DNA of 64,000 nucleotides from Candidatus Zixiibacteriota bacterium (GCA_030668485.1 DAOUTW010000017.1:1-64000); one strand, 5' to 3'; shown: positions 1 through 9,946, numbered from the stretch's first letter. Made by a program: numbers and translations. Notes: generated by a model from the letters alone, not told the origin.

Positions 1-254
1 GCTACTCCAGCGCCCCAATCGGGGACCGCATTGCCGGCCAGGCTGTCGAATTTCTTTTCGGTGGCAACGATATACATAACCAGTGAATCGGGACTCGACG
101 TCCCGATCAGTTCCCGGAGACGATTGCCGGTGAGCGTGACGACCGAATCGGCATAGGCGGCGTCACCCGGGATATCGGACATAATTTTCATCGATGCCGA
201 TAGAGGCAGGGTCAAAAGCAACAAAGCGAGAATTGTAAGACTTACGCTTTTCAT
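1..254 (-). CDS. N-terminal part of a secreted protein of unknown function (runs off the left edge)
   Basis: The reading frame opens with ATG at 254 and continues without a stop to the window edge, giving 84 codons. The first 20 residues (MKSVSLTILALLLLTLPLSA) form a typical signal peptide, so the product is exported. The rest (DIPGDAAYADSVVTLTGNRL and following) has no motif I recognise. It begins only 3 bp after the stop of the upstream M23 peptidase gene on the same strand, so the two are probably co-transcribed and the protein may share an envelope role. The C-terminal part lies outside the window, so no function is proposed. Confidence 0.6.
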   Translation of the reverse strand, partial: MKSVSLTILALLLLTLPLSASMKIMSDIPGDAAYADSVVTLTGNRLRELIGTSSPDSLVMYIVATEKKFDSLAGNAVPDWGAGV

Positions 255-257
255 TTC

Positions 258-2540
258 CTAGGGACCGGTTTTGGATTTGATAGTGAAATTGCGTGTTAGT
301 AATGCCCGATTACCGCAGCGATCCTGGATTTCAATCCGCAGCACATGTTTTCCCGCTCCAGGACGCCAGTGCGCTATACTCTTGAACGTCTTTCTTTCGG
401 GGTCATATTCCGGGACCATCCATTTACCATTGATAGTGATATTGAAATTGGTATCGTTTTCCATTCCGGATAATTCATCGTCCACGGTGAAAAGAATTTC
501 CGGACGGTCGCTTTTGATAAAGCCGTTTTCTCCGATATTCAGTTTGCTGACAACCGGCGCGGCGGTGTCGGCGATAATTGCCAGCACACCGGCTCCTCCT
601 AGGCGAGAGTGCATAATGCCGGTCTCGGGAGAAGATGATCCGCCGGCCCAGAGCCATCCTTTTTCAGGATGATGAACATACAATCCCATCTTTTCCGGAG
701 CACCCTTTTCTTTCGGTATCTTCGTTTGAAGGTCGGCCCAATCGGCGAAGGAAACTGTTTCCGGCCCGAAGATAAAAGGCTCATGAACATAATAGCCGGT
801 AAGCGGAGGCGGCATCACCGTGTCACGCACCGCCAGGATGACATCATCAAATATAATGCCATTCTTAATCAGAAGATCGCTTTCCGGCTTTAAAGCAATC
901 GTCGTGATTCGACCACTCTTAACGGGATAGGCAGAAAGCGACAATGTATCAGGACGAAAACCAACCGGTCCCCGGGTGATAATGGCATTGATTTCACTCA
1001 CTTCCGGCGCCGGACTATAGAACAGAGAAAATCGCTGGTCACCGGTTTTGCGATAAAAAAGACGGTCGCTGCCGATATCGGTGACAATTTCCGCCTGAAG
1101 CCAGTTTATCCCGGCGCTGAACGGTATCGCGGTTATTAGAATTCCATTGTCAATAACATCAGCGCTAACTGAATCGACCGCACTTTTTCCCGATGGTGTG
1201 ATTTTTTCCGTGGAAAAATAGTCGGCGGGATAGGGCCGATCGTTATTATAAAACTGAAGCCGGTATTCGGTGGTCTGCCCGAATTCTCCATCAAGGGTCA
1301 CGGCATTATCATCAACCTGAATTTGTGGCGCTAAAATAACCTGCATGGTATCCGATTTTGACTGACCTCCGGATAGAATCAATTCCAGAGAATCGAAAGC
1401 AGCCCGGCTGCCGCTGCCACCGTAGGTAAAAGTTAACAATGTATCGGTGAAATCAGCCCGGTTGTGCGGAGCCAGTATCTCCCCGGCCATGAAATAATAA
1501 AAGACGAATTCCAGATGACCGGTATTCCCCTGTGCGTCGGTCGCTTCGATTAGCACGGTATGAAAACCATCCAAGGTGTCCGAAAACGACCCGTTGCCCG
1601 CGATTTCCGATTTATAATTGGCCAGTCTGGTGCCGGGCTTACGGAACAGATTAAAAACCCTTTTATATTCCGCCTTTCGCGGATCGGAGTCGCGATCAAG
1701 AATACTGTAAATATTCTCCGAAAAATCGAGCCGATCGAAATCTATTTCATGATAAACGACGCCGTCAATCATAAGCCTGATATATGCCGGGCCGAGGGTG
1801 AAGGAACCTTTTCCAAAATAATCGCCAATAGCCGCCTTAACTGCAAAACGACCATTTATGGAAACCGTATCGGAAACGAAATAACGATTGGTGTTCTTAT
1901 TATATCGAGGCAGGAGCTTTATTTCCCGTTCTCCTCCTTGATACAATGTGGAATCATCAAGACAACTGAGCCAGACCGCCTCGAATTTCGGCGCCCTTTT
2001 GTCATTCAGGCCGACGTTATAATACAGAGGATTGGTCGGCTGATCCAGGGCGTTTCTGATCTCGAAATGCAAATGAGGCGCGCCCGCCCCCGATTGGCCG
2101 GTTCGAGCGATAAATTCACCCTTTTTGATCGGCAGGCGGCCCTCATCAAGATGGAAATCCTGATAATACCGTCCGGTTTCGATTTGCATCTCACGCAAAT
2201 AAGTTCCGATATCCCAGTTATATTTCTGGAGGTGGCCAAAAACATATATCCGACCTGATAAACCTTTGATATACAGCGCCTTGCCATACCCCGTATACGA
2301 TGTTTTGAGACGCCAGACATAGCCGTCTTCGGGGGCATAAACCTTGGCCCCTTCCTCGCCGTTGGTCCGGAGGTCGATTCCCATATGGAAACGTCCCGGC
2401 CGGATATCGCCAAAACCTGAAGAAAGTTTTTTATGTATCTTGAGAGGCCAGAAATATGACCCTTCAATTTTCGATTGCCCGACAACTGTCTGACTGAATA
2501 GAATCGTGAGGGTTACCGATATAGCTATAAGATGTGACAT
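258..2540 (-). CDS. Secreted M23 family (LytM-type) metallopeptidase with beta-sandwich-like C-terminal region
   Basis: This 760-aa protein is a probable zinc endopeptidase acting on peptidoglycan cross-bridges, or a divisome or envelope factor of that fold. After a signal peptide (residues 1-22) the M23 domain covers about 30-175. It shows the metal ligands HMGID (H52, D56), a further His in FGHLQ (H103) and the HLHFE motif (H156, H158), so the catalytic set looks complete. The remaining 580 residues look like stacked Ig/FN3-like beta domains (for example ITINGKWMVPEYD near the end), but I cannot name the family. The frame stays open upstream to 2705. I chose the ATG at 2540 because it alone gives a signal peptide, although its ribosome site is weak. 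It is divergent from the foldase gene at 2746. Confidence 0.85.
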   Translation of the reverse strand: MSHLIAISVTLTILFSQTVVGQSKIEGSYFWPLKIHKKLSSGFGDIRPGRFHMGIDLRTNGEEGAKVYAPEDGYVWRLKTSYTGYGKALYIKGLSGRIYVFGHLQKYNWDIGTYLREMQIETGRYYQDFHLDEGRLPIKKGEFIARTGQSGAGAPHLHFEIRNALDQPTNPLYYNVGLNDKRAPKFEAVWLSCLDDSTLYQGGEREIKLLPRYNKNTNRYFVSDTVSINGRFAVKAAIGDYFGKGSFTLGPAYIRLMIDGVVYHEIDFDRLDFSENIYSILDRDSDPRKAEYKRVFNLFRKPGTRLANYKSEIAGNGSFSDTLDGFHTVLIEATDAQGNTGHLEFVFYYFMAGEILAPHNRADFTDTLLTFTYGGSGSRAAFDSLELILSGGQSKSDTMQVILAPQIQVDDNAVTLDGEFGQTTEYRLQFYNNDRPYPADYFSTEKITPSGKSAVDSVSADVIDNGILITAIPFSAGINWLQAEIVTDIGSDRLFYRKTGDQRFSLFYSPAPEVSEINAIITRGPVGFRPDTLSLSAYPVKSGRITTIALKPESDLLIKNGIIFDDVILAVRDTVMPPPLTGYYVHEPFIFGPETVSFADWADLQTKIPKEKGAPEKMGLYVHHPEKGWLWAGGSSSPETGIMHSRLGGAGVLAIIADTAAPVVSKLNIGENGFIKSDRPEILFTVDDELSGMENDTNFNITINGKWMVPEYDPERKTFKSIAHWRPGAGKHVLRIEIQDRCGNRALLTRNFTIKSKTGP

Positions 2541-2745
2541 GGCAGCCAAGTAAAATGGTTCAGGGCCTAAGGGCAACAATTTTCTGGAATCGACCTCATG
2601 GAGATGTCGATAAAAAGGTCTTGCCAAGACTGCCAATTTGTCTATATTGTTTGGCTGGGTTTGTTCCCGGTGATGGATTTTCAGGAAACCTAATGCCGGA
2701 AACATGAACCGCGCAATCGTTTAGTTGCAAAGGAGTTGAGCCAAG

Positions 2746-4548
2746 ATGTTAAGTACCTTCCGCAAGTATACCAAAGTTTTTATCTGGGTGGTTGTCGTTG
2801 CCTTTGTCGGGACCATTATTTTCGCCTGGGGTATGGATGTCACTCGTTCCAAAACTCAGAAGAATATTATCGGCACTATCGATGGCACCGATATCGAGAT
2901 TCGGGCCTACCAGAACTACTATGACCGCCTCTATCAACAAGAGCAGGCCCAGAATCAAACCGAACTCGATATAGCTGCATTAAATACGATCCGGCAGCAG
3001 GCCTGGGATAACTTGGTTTCCGACTATTTACTCAATCGCGAAATCGAATCACGGCACATCTCCGTTACCAATGATGAATTCTATGCTTTCCTTAAGTATC
3101 AGCCGCCGATGGAAATTCGGCAGAGTGAAACATTTTTGGGTGAAGACGGCAACTTCGATTACCAGCAATATCTGGCCGCCCTGGCCGATCCCCGATTCAG
3201 TAATTTCTGGTCGCAGGTTGAATACATGTATCGTCCCGAACTTCGAAAACTGAAACTTCAGGATCAAATCGTGGCAACGGTTCGGGTCAACGAAGATGAA
3301 GTCCGGGAATATTACCTGAATTCCAATGAGAGGGCGACAGTTGAGATTATCAACGCTCCGGTGAGCAAATACTATAATACTGATCTTGATGTATCCGATG
3401 AAGAAGTCCGGAGTTATTATGATGGTCATCAGGATGACTATGAAATCGGCGAACGAATGTCGCTTGATTACGTGATGTTCTCCAAGGATCCGACCGAAAC
3501 CGACTGGGAATTGATTAAACTGGAAGCCGAAGAAATCAAACGAATGCTTGATCAGGGAGATGATTTTGAGGAACTGGCGATATCTTACTCAGATGACAAT
3601 TCGGCTCAATCTGGCGGTGATCTGGGATGGTTCCCCAGAGGCAGGATGGTGCCGGAATTCGATTCGGCCGCCTTCTCTCTCAAAATCGGCGAAATATCCG
3701 ATCCGGTACGGACTCAGTTCGGCTGGCATATAATCAGGGTCGACGAAAAGAAAAATGATGGTGGCGAGCAAATCCACGCCCGCCATATTCTTTTCAAGTT
3801 AAAAGCCTCCTCCGAAACTCTTGACAAAGCCTTTAACAACGCACGTGCCCTTCGTGACTCTATCGTTGATTCCGATCTGGATAGCGCCGCCGAGAAACTC
3901 GGATTCGAAGTTAAAAATACGGGACCGTTTGCCGAAAATATGCCGATTCCTGAAATCGGTTATGATAGAAATATTGTCAAATTCGCCTTTGAAGGCGAGC
4001 TCGGAGCAACTTCGCAGATCTACGAAACCGATGCGATGGCGGTAATCGTTAAAATCGCTGAAAAATTTCCAGAGGGAATAACACCGTTCGAAGAAGTTAG
4101 CGACAAAGTCCGCCGGGATTATATCAATCACCTGGCCAAGCAGAAATGCCAGCAGGATATCGCTAAGATCTGGGCCTCGATCGAAAAAGGCACGGCATTC
4201 GACAAAGCATCCAAAGAGGCCGATTATGAGCCGTTCACTTCGAAGCCTATCTCGCGCCAGGATTATATCCGAGGCATTGGTGGTGATCCGAGGATAATCG
4301 GCGGTGTCTTCTCGTTATCGGAACCGGATGATATGTCAGGCCCGATTGAGTATCTCAAGGGCTGGTGTATACTGAAACTGGTCGAACGCAAGGGTGCTGA
4401 TCTGACCAAGTATGGTGAAATCCGCGATTCTCTCTTGCAACTGGTAACCAGTCAGAAACAGCGTGATGTGTTTAACGCCTGGTATGTCGACATGGTGGCC
4501 TCAGCCGAAATTGATGATTATCTCGACGATTATTTCGGTCGACGCTGA
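2746..4548 (+). CDS. Membrane-anchored SurA/PpiD-like peptidyl-prolyl isomerase chaperone
   Basis: The 600-aa protein resembles PpiD/SurA foldases, which help exported proteins fold in the periplasm. An N-terminal membrane anchor (about residues 11-29) leaves the bulk outside the cytoplasm. A SurA-N-type helical region follows (about 40-210). A parvulin domain comes next at about 225-335, containing the hallmark GGDLGWFPRGRMVPEF and the terminal GWHIIRV. A second, degenerate parvulin-like segment starts at IHARHILF (about 345). The C-terminal part is acidic and helical. An AAGGAG ribosome site precedes the ATG at a good distance. A clear terminator follows at 4571, so the gene is probably monocistronic. 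PpiD and SurA cannot be distinguished securely; the anchor favours PpiD. Confidence 0.88.
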   Translation: MLSTFRKYTKVFIWVVVVAFVGTIIFAWGMDVTRSKTQKNIIGTIDGTDIEIRAYQNYYDRLYQQEQAQNQTELDIAALNTIRQQAWDNLVSDYLLNREIESRHISVTNDEFYAFLKYQPPMEIRQSETFLGEDGNFDYQQYLAALADPRFSNFWSQVEYMYRPELRKLKLQDQIVATVRVNEDEVREYYLNSNERATVEIINAPVSKYYNTDLDVSDEEVRSYYDGHQDDYEIGERMSLDYVMFSKDPTETDWELIKLEAEEIKRMLDQGDDFEELAISYSDDNSAQSGGDLGWFPRGRMVPEFDSAAFSLKIGEISDPVRTQFGWHIIRVDEKKNDGGEQIHARHILFKLKASSETLDKAFNNARALRDSIVDSDLDSAAEKLGFEVKNTGPFAENMPIPEIGYDRNIVKFAFEGELGATSQIYETDAMAVIVKIAEKFPEGITPFEEVSDKVRRDYINHLAKQKCQQDIAKIWASIEKGTAFDKASKEADYEPFTSKPISRQDYIRGIGGDPRIIGGVFSLSEPDDMSGPIEYLKGWCILKLVERKGADLTKYGEIRDSLLQLVTSQKQRDVFNAWYVDMVASAEIDDYLDDYFGRR

Positions 4549-4570
4549 TCAATACAAATTACTTGAAAAA

Positions 4571-4597
4571 CCCCGATCCTAAAATCGGGGTTTTTTT
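4571..4597 (+). terminator. Rho-independent terminator after the foldase gene
   Basis: A perfect 7-bp stem, CCCCGAT with ATCGGGG, and a 6-nt loop are followed directly by seven T residues, 22 bp after the stop codon of the foldase gene. Confidence 0.9.
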
Positions 4598-4657
4598 ATT
4601 GGCGGTATCGCATCTTTATCGTATAAGATATTTGGATATAATCAGGTTGATGACTAT

Positions 4658-5407
4658 ATGATACCGCTCAAAGCCGACAACCCCGCCACTCGCTTGCCGA
4701 TATTTACCATCGGCCTGATAGCCATCAATTGCCTTGTCTATTTCTATCAGATGACATTACCGGTACGAAGCGAACAATTATTCGTTTTCCAGTTTGGATT
4801 GATCCCGATAGAACTAACGAACCTGACCGACATGACACCGGATATCCCCTTCCCTGTTTTCCTTTCTCCATTCACGTCGATGTTCATCCACGGTGATTTT
4901 ATGCATTTGGCCGGAAATATGCTATACCTGTGGATTTTCGGGAACAACATCGAGGATTATCTGGGGCATTTCAAATTCCTGGCTTTTTATATTCTCTCCG
5001 GCCTCGCTGCGGTCGCTTTGTTTGTCGCCTTCGAACCGAGCGGTGAGATTCCCATGGTTGGAGCCTCCGGCGCTATAGCCGGTATACTTGGCGCCTACCT
5101 TGTCCTCTATCCGAGGGCACGGGTGCTGACCTTCATCTGGATTATATTTATTATCCGCATGATCTGGTTGCCGGCGGTATTTCTACTGGGGTACTGGTTT
5201 ATTTTACAGCTTTTCATGGGATTTATGTCGGTCGGATCGACCGGCGGCGGAGTCGCCTGGTTTGCCCATATCGGCGGCTTCGCCTTCGGATGGCTGGCAA
5301 TTCGGTACTATCGCCGAAAACGAAAATCATTATACACCACGACGACATCATACAGCAATCTTTATAACCGTTTTGAATCTGACGATGATGAATATCATGA
5401 CCGCTAA
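4658..5407 (+). CDS. Rhomboid family intramembrane serine protease
   Basis: This 249-aa polytopic membrane protein should cleave transmembrane segments within the bilayer. The rhomboid signatures are present in order: the HGDFMHLAGNMLYLWIFGNN stretch (about 85-105), the catalytic serine in GASG (S137), and the catalytic histidine in FAHIGGFAFGW (H204). The Ser-His dyad is therefore intact. Six or so hydrophobic segments fit the basic rhomboid core. The N-terminus (MIPLKADNPATRLP) is typical of the short prokaryotic class also seen in Bacteroidota and Planctomycetota. The C-terminal tail is basic, then rich in Ser, Thr and Asp. It stands alone between two terminators or gaps; the substrate is unknown. 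Confidence 0.92.
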   Translation: MIPLKADNPATRLPIFTIGLIAINCLVYFYQMTLPVRSEQLFVFQFGLIPIELTNLTDMTPDIPFPVFLSPFTSMFIHGDFMHLAGNMLYLWIFGNNIEDYLGHFKFLAFYILSGLAAVALFVAFEPSGEIPMVGASGAIAGILGAYLVLYPRARVLTFIWIIFIIRMIWLPAVFLLGYWFILQLFMGFMSVGSTGGGVAWFAHIGGFAFGWLAIRYYRRKRKSLYTTTTSYSNLYNRFESDDDEYHDR

Positions 5408-5624
5408 CATTAAGTCACAGGTCTATGCCCAAGCCGAGAAACCGAGTGCCAATTATTGCCTTGACATAACTGCTTTTCTTATATAGTATCCAATGAGGTA
5501 GAGTTGGGCTCCGGATAGGTCCATTTCGGGGCATTCCCACTATCTCGGAGCAACTCACACTATTAATTGACCTCAAGGTATCAGATTTCGAGCAATTCAG
5601 ACTTTTAGATCAGGGGGATTTGAA

Positions 5625-6698
5625 ATGTCAGAAAACATCAATGCAGTACACCGAAAGCGTGTATCGAGCGCCGTTTTGCCGGCTTTGTGCTTTTTTTGCC
5701 TATGCCTGGCCTTATTGTGCGGATGTGAGGGGCCGGAAGGACCTCCCGGCCCTGTCGGAGCGGTTGGGCCGCCGGGATCATATCCGGTGATAACTGTCGA
5801 GGATAATATCCTAACCATCCAGGATGCGATTGATTCTCTGCCTGAATCAGGGGGTACAGTCTATATCAAGGCCGGAATATACAATATTGATGAAGGGCTG
5901 CGTATTGATCGCTCGGATGTGGCTCTCATTGGAGAACCGGGAACGGTGCTGATTCTGTCCGACCATGTTAACCAGCCGGTGATTCTGGTCGGCGATGCGG
6001 CCGAAACACCCACTACGGTTATTGAAACGATCAAAATTTCCGGTATCGAAATTGACGGCAATCGGGCCGGACAGGATTCGGAAATCGACCCGAATCGAGT
6101 CTGGATTAGAAACAACGGTATCGATATCAGGATGGTGCACGATCTTACGATCAGTAATATCAATGTGCATGACGCAGTCAGCGGTGGGATTGTCGCCAGC
6201 TGGCAATGTCGCGGCTTATTCCTTGACAACCTGTCTTCTCACAATAACCAATTTGACGGCATGGCCTTCTATGACAGTGAGAATATACTGATTTCGAATT
6301 TCATCTGCCATGCCAACGATGCCGCCGGTCTGAGTCTAGACAATGATTTATCCTACGTGATCTTCGACAACGGTTTGATCAGGGATAATATCGACGTCGG
6401 GATTTTTGCCCGGCATGCCCATGATATTAGTTTCCATGACCTGATAATTTCCGGAAACCATAGTCATGGGGCGTTTATATCCCATGTCACAGAAGGGACC
6501 GGCACCGGCGTAACCCGACTCGTTTTCGAAAGTTGTTCCTTCATCGAAAATAACGGCTATGGTTTCTGGCTGGATTCCCCGGCGACGGATTCACCGAATA
6601 ATGCCCTCATGGGGTGTTTATTCTCCGGAAATGCAGACGATTCTATCCGATTGCATAATGAGGGCGTTCTCGATATGGAAGGGAATATCTTCCAATAA
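5625..6698 (+). CDS. Lipoprotein with short collagen-like stretch and right-handed beta-helix
   Basis: The 357-aa product has a basic N-terminus and hydrophobic core ending in a lipobox-like LCGC, with C34 the likely lipidated residue. Residues 36-51 form five Gly-X-Y triplets (GPEGPPGPVGAVGPPG), a collagen-like linker. From about 55 onward the sequence has the repeating pattern of a parallel beta-helix (pectate lyase/NosD type): QDAIDSLPESGGTVYIKAGI, then recurrent short strands with N and D turns such as NGIDIRMVHDLTISNINVHD. Such proteins sit on the cell surface and often bind or cleave polysaccharide; no catalytic residues can be assigned here. A GGGGG ribosome site precedes the ATG. It is convergent with another beta-helix gene 6 bp away, so the two are related in fold and location but not co-transcribed. 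Confidence 0.75.
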   Translation: MSENINAVHRKRVSSAVLPALCFFCLCLALLCGCEGPEGPPGPVGAVGPPGSYPVITVEDNILTIQDAIDSLPESGGTVYIKAGIYNIDEGLRIDRSDVALIGEPGTVLILSDHVNQPVILVGDAAETPTTVIETIKISGIEIDGNRAGQDSEIDPNRVWIRNNGIDIRMVHDLTISNINVHDAVSGGIVASWQCRGLFLDNLSSHNNQFDGMAFYDSENILISNFICHANDAAGLSLDNDLSYVIFDNGLIRDNIDVGIFARHAHDISFHDLIISGNHSHGAFISHVTEGTGTGVTRLVFESCSFIENNGYGFWLDSPATDSPNNALMGCLFSGNADDSIRLHNEGVLDMEGNIFQ

Positions 6699-6704
6699 AG
6701 GGTC

Positions 6705-7823
6705 TCACGGACAGCAGGGTTCCGCGCCGCCATTGAACACAAAAGCGATCAGGTAAACGGCGTCGCCGACATTGACCTGCCCCTCGCAATTGGCGTCTCC
6801 GGCCTCAACCGGATCGGGTCCCGGGCCTCCGCCGAAAATAAAATTGATGAGAAAAACCGCATCGCCGACATTTAGCTGCCCATCCATGTTAGCGTCGCCG
6901 CAAACATAGGCAGGCGCGATAAAGGGCATGGCGCCGACATCGTTGCGCGAACCGTCGGGATCGTTATACCCCGGTTCGGGGTCGCCGCCGTCGATGCATG
7001 GCGAGTTACTCTGAAGCGTATAATCATGGTCTACCGGACCGGTAAACTGCGGGTCCAATGAAAAATCATTGAGCCCGATGGTGCATGATCAGCCATAGTC
7101 GAGAATGTTATTCCAGATATTGTTATAATCCAGCCTCAAAAAAACCCCGTCCACGGCGATCAACTCGTGATTGATCACAATATTGTTTAGCGCGGAGGCT
7201 CGATCGCTGCTGCAGAGGAATGCCGAACTGTTGCCATCGAAAGTGTTGTTGATAACCAGCGCCTCACCCGCCTGAATCATCACGCAGGTGATCCCATAGT
7301 TTTCGTAAAAAACATTTTTCGATATTATCGGCGCGCTGCTGTCGCCGTTGCAAACAATTACTGACTTATCGGTAATTTTCGACGGGATATTGTCATGGAA
7401 AATATTATTACTGATAATTATTCTGGAGAACAGATCGATATCGATGGTATAGCTGTCGCCTCCCCCGGAAATGGTAAAGCCTGAAAATTCGGCACGAGGA
7501 CTATCCTCCGCCGAGCCGGGGCTTTTGGTCCATTTAAACACGGTCAGAACCGGAGAGTCGGGATCTACCGGATGAAGAAAAGTTTCCGCTGGCCCCGCTT
7601 CGCTTATTATCGAGACCACCCGGTCGAGAATAAATATATTTTCGGTATATGTTCCGGGCAGAACCATGACCGTATCGTAATCTTCGGCGATATCGATACC
7701 GGCCTGAATCGTAGCAGCATCACCGGGCACATATACGGGTTTGGAATGAACCAAAGATACCGAAAACAGAACCAAGGCCGTTACGGCCAGAGCAAATTTA
7801 ACTCTACGCATGAAGGTATCCAT
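6705..7823 (-). CDS. Secreted beta-helix protein with dockerin-like tail, interrupted by an in-frame TGA
   Basis: Two open stretches in the same frame, 7092-7823 and 6705-7088, are separated by a single TGA at 7089-7091 (codon 245). Together they encode a normal extracellular architecture: signal peptide (residues 1-27), a beta-helix opening with VYVPGDAATIQAGIDIAEDY, the usual end motif YTLQSNSPCIDGGDPEPGYN, and two dockerin-like calcium repeats (CGDANMDGQLNVGDAVFLI and AGDANCEGQVNVGDAVYLI). The residue sequence across the stop (DYG-stop-SCTIGLND) reads naturally through. A strong hairpin lies 11 nt after the TGA. The TGA may be a nonsense mutation or sequence error (GGA or TGG to TGA), programmed readthrough, or Sec. 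Termination would give a helix without the tail; dockerin-like tails of this type are common on secreted proteins of Zixibacteria-like genomes. Confidence 0.7.
7050..7077 (-). other. Stable hairpin 11 nt downstream of the in-frame TGA
   Basis: On the coding (minus) strand, CGGGCTCAATGA and TCATTGGACCCG pair across a TTTT loop: 12 positions with one C-A mismatch and one G-T wobble. The 11-nt spacing from TGA matches the spacing known for bacterial SECIS upper stems, but the loop lacks the expected G and the stem is longer than usual. It might equally slow ribosomes for readthrough, or be chance. Confidence 0.4.
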
Positions 7824-8029
7824 CCTCGCTTATGATTTCTCCTTAAAGTATACAAATTTTATCCAGATTGTCAAGGGAGTAAATTTTTTAATTCGTGGAG
7901 AGTCATTTCGGGTCACCTTTAATATAAACATCGGTTATTTTGTCCGACATTGGCGTAACATTTTTTCTGGAAGGTTCGTATATTGGCCTATATTAAACAT
8001 GGGCAGCCATAAAAAGTGAGGGATTTAAG

Positions 8030-9946
8030 ATGGCATCGGGGAGCTTTCGAAAGGCATTAATAACGGTTTGTGGGGTTCTGATATTATCTTCGGCAACAAC
8101 ATCTTTCACAATAGCACAGACGGAAGGAAATCAATCCATGGCACTGACACCCGAAGTTGATTTCTTGTCAGAAACGCCGGTCATCGATGGGATTCTGGAT
8201 GATAACTTGAAATATCTGCCGGTGCGTGAGTTCATTGCCATCGAGAAAGATGACTCCGATTCTCTCATCCCGGTAAATTATCGTCTGGGATACGGCACTG
8301 ACTTTTTATATCTCTATATTGAGGCCGAAGCCGATTCGATCATTTTTCGCGACCGAGCCTATCAGCACGGCGACGGCTTTCACATGGTCATAGCCAAACC
8401 GCTGCCCGATAATGCACCCAGTGAGGAGTTCTATGTCCTGGCCTGTTCGGCGGTAGACAATCCGGCCAATGAATGGTGTCGTCATATTTTCTGGTATTAC
8501 AATGTCGACAAGATTTTCATCCCCACCGGCGATGATACCAAAATGGAATTTCATAATGGAGACGGGATTATAAGCTTCGAACTTTACCTGCCGTGGGAAG
8601 CGATCCATCCCTATCATCCGTGGCTGTCCGAAGGGATCGGATTCAACCTGGCTTTCGTGAAGGCTCTCGAAAATGGAAATCGGATTCGATATGAAGTTCT
8701 GGAAGCCTGTCTGGGTTGCGAAAACAGTCCCCGTGATTATTTGACCATGACATTTCAGCAACCTGTCATCGACGGTCTCCCGCAGACTTTTGTTCTGCCG
8801 GAAAGAAACCATATCAAAACCGATGACACTCTTCGCTTCAGGGCCGCGACCGTTGCTTCGGGACCGACCGAAGAAAATATGACGACAATTTTGCGATCGG
8901 GCGAAAAAAAGGCGGTTAACTATACCCGTGATACATATCCCTGCGATGCTGGGGTAACGATATACAGTTATGCGCTTGAACCGAAGGTTCTCCCTCCGGG
9001 CGGTTATGGAATCGAATATTACTCCAGCGTCGGCGATTCACGCGGCGAAGGCGCTATTTCGATCATCTCCGATTTCGATTTTGACGAAATATCTTCGAGG
9101 ATTGAGAAGATGCGGGGCGGGATATCGGACGGGAGCCTGACCACTCTACAATTTCAGGCTCAGGAAATTCAAGAAGACCTTGCAAAACTGTATTCGTATG
9201 AAACCTGTGCCATAGAAAGAATCAGGCACTACCGGCTTCTGGAAAACATCAAAAAGGCCGAGGCCGGAGAAGACGTAATATATGATCAAACTGGATTTGT
9301 GCGAAAGGCATATCGCTCAAAACTGGATAACACTCTCCAGCCCTATATGGCCTGGCTGCCGGATGATTTTGATCCCGGCAAAACCTACGGTCTTTTCGTT
9401 TACCTGCATGGAAGCGCCTCTGATGAAACTAATATTCGCGGTGTGAGGGACCTGATTCCCGAGGGATTTATCGCTCTGGGTCCCAAGGGCAGAGGGCCAT
9501 CGAATGCCTATTGCCGGGACAATGCCCAGGTCGATCTGGCCGAATCGATTGAGGCGATCATGACCGACTACCCGATCGATCCCGATAAAATCATACTGTC
9601 CGGTTTTTCCATGGGCGGATACGGCGTGTATCGCACGCACTTTGAGACTCCTGAGAAATTCCGCAGTCTGGCGATTTTCAGCGGGACGCCTGTTTATTTC
9701 GACGAATGCGCAGATTTCACTCAGGATGATAATACCGGAGTTTTTAAAGATACGCCGATGTTCATCTTTCACGGAGGAGCCGACCGTAATCTTTCCATCG
9801 ACGGCACCCGAGAGTTCGTGCAACAACTTAAGGACGCTGGGGCAAAAGTAGAATTTCACGTTGAAGAAGAGACCGGCCATGAAAGATGCAACGACGAAAC
9901 ACGAGCCGCCTACCTGGAATGGATTGATCATATCCTGCAGGAATAG
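8030..9946 (+). CDS. Secreted two-domain esterase: CBM9-like N-terminal domain plus alpha/beta-hydrolase
   Basis: The 638-aa product carries a signal peptide (residues 1-29). About 45-240 resembles the CBM9-like domain found in exported carbohydrate-active enzymes, opening with the typical PVIDGILDD and containing FYVLACSAVDNPANEW. The C-terminal 230 residues are a feruloyl/PHB-depolymerase-type alpha/beta-hydrolase. The nucleophile elbow is GFSMG (S527), with the acid D585 in HGGADRN and the base H617 in TGHERC, so the triad looks complete. A helical linker (about 350-410) joins the halves. The likely job is release of ester-linked groups from an extracellular polymer, probably plant or algal glycan; the substrate is inferred. 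The gene has its own upstream gap and no close downstream partner. Confidence 0.8.
   Translation: MASGSFRKALITVCGVLILSSATTSFTIAQTEGNQSMALTPEVDFLSETPVIDGILDDNLKYLPVREFIAIEKDDSDSLIPVNYRLGYGTDFLYLYIEAEADSIIFRDRAYQHGDGFHMVIAKPLPDNAPSEEFYVLACSAVDNPANEWCRHIFWYYNVDKIFIPTGDDTKMEFHNGDGIISFELYLPWEAIHPYHPWLSEGIGFNLAFVKALENGNRIRYEVLEACLGCENSPRDYLTMTFQQPVIDGLPQTFVLPERNHIKTDDTLRFRAATVASGPTEENMTTILRSGEKKAVNYTRDTYPCDAGVTIYSYALEPKVLPPGGYGIEYYSSVGDSRGEGAISIISDFDFDEISSRIEKMRGGISDGSLTTLQFQAQEIQEDLAKLYSYETCAIERIRHYRLLENIKKAEAGEDVIYDQTGFVRKAYRSKLDNTLQPYMAWLPDDFDPGKTYGLFVYLHGSASDETNIRGVRDLIPEGFIALGPKGRGPSNAYCRDNAQVDLAESIEAIMTDYPIDPDKIILSGFSMGGYGVYRTHFETPEKFRSLAIFSGTPVYFDECADFTQDDNTGVFKDTPMFIFHGGADRNLSIDGTREFVQQLKDAGAKVEFHVEEETGHERCNDETRAAYLEWIDHILQE

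Noticed and set aside
5730-5780. True collagen-like protein
   Set aside because: Only five Gly-X-Y triplets are present, acting as a linker before a beta-helix; too short for a triple helix.
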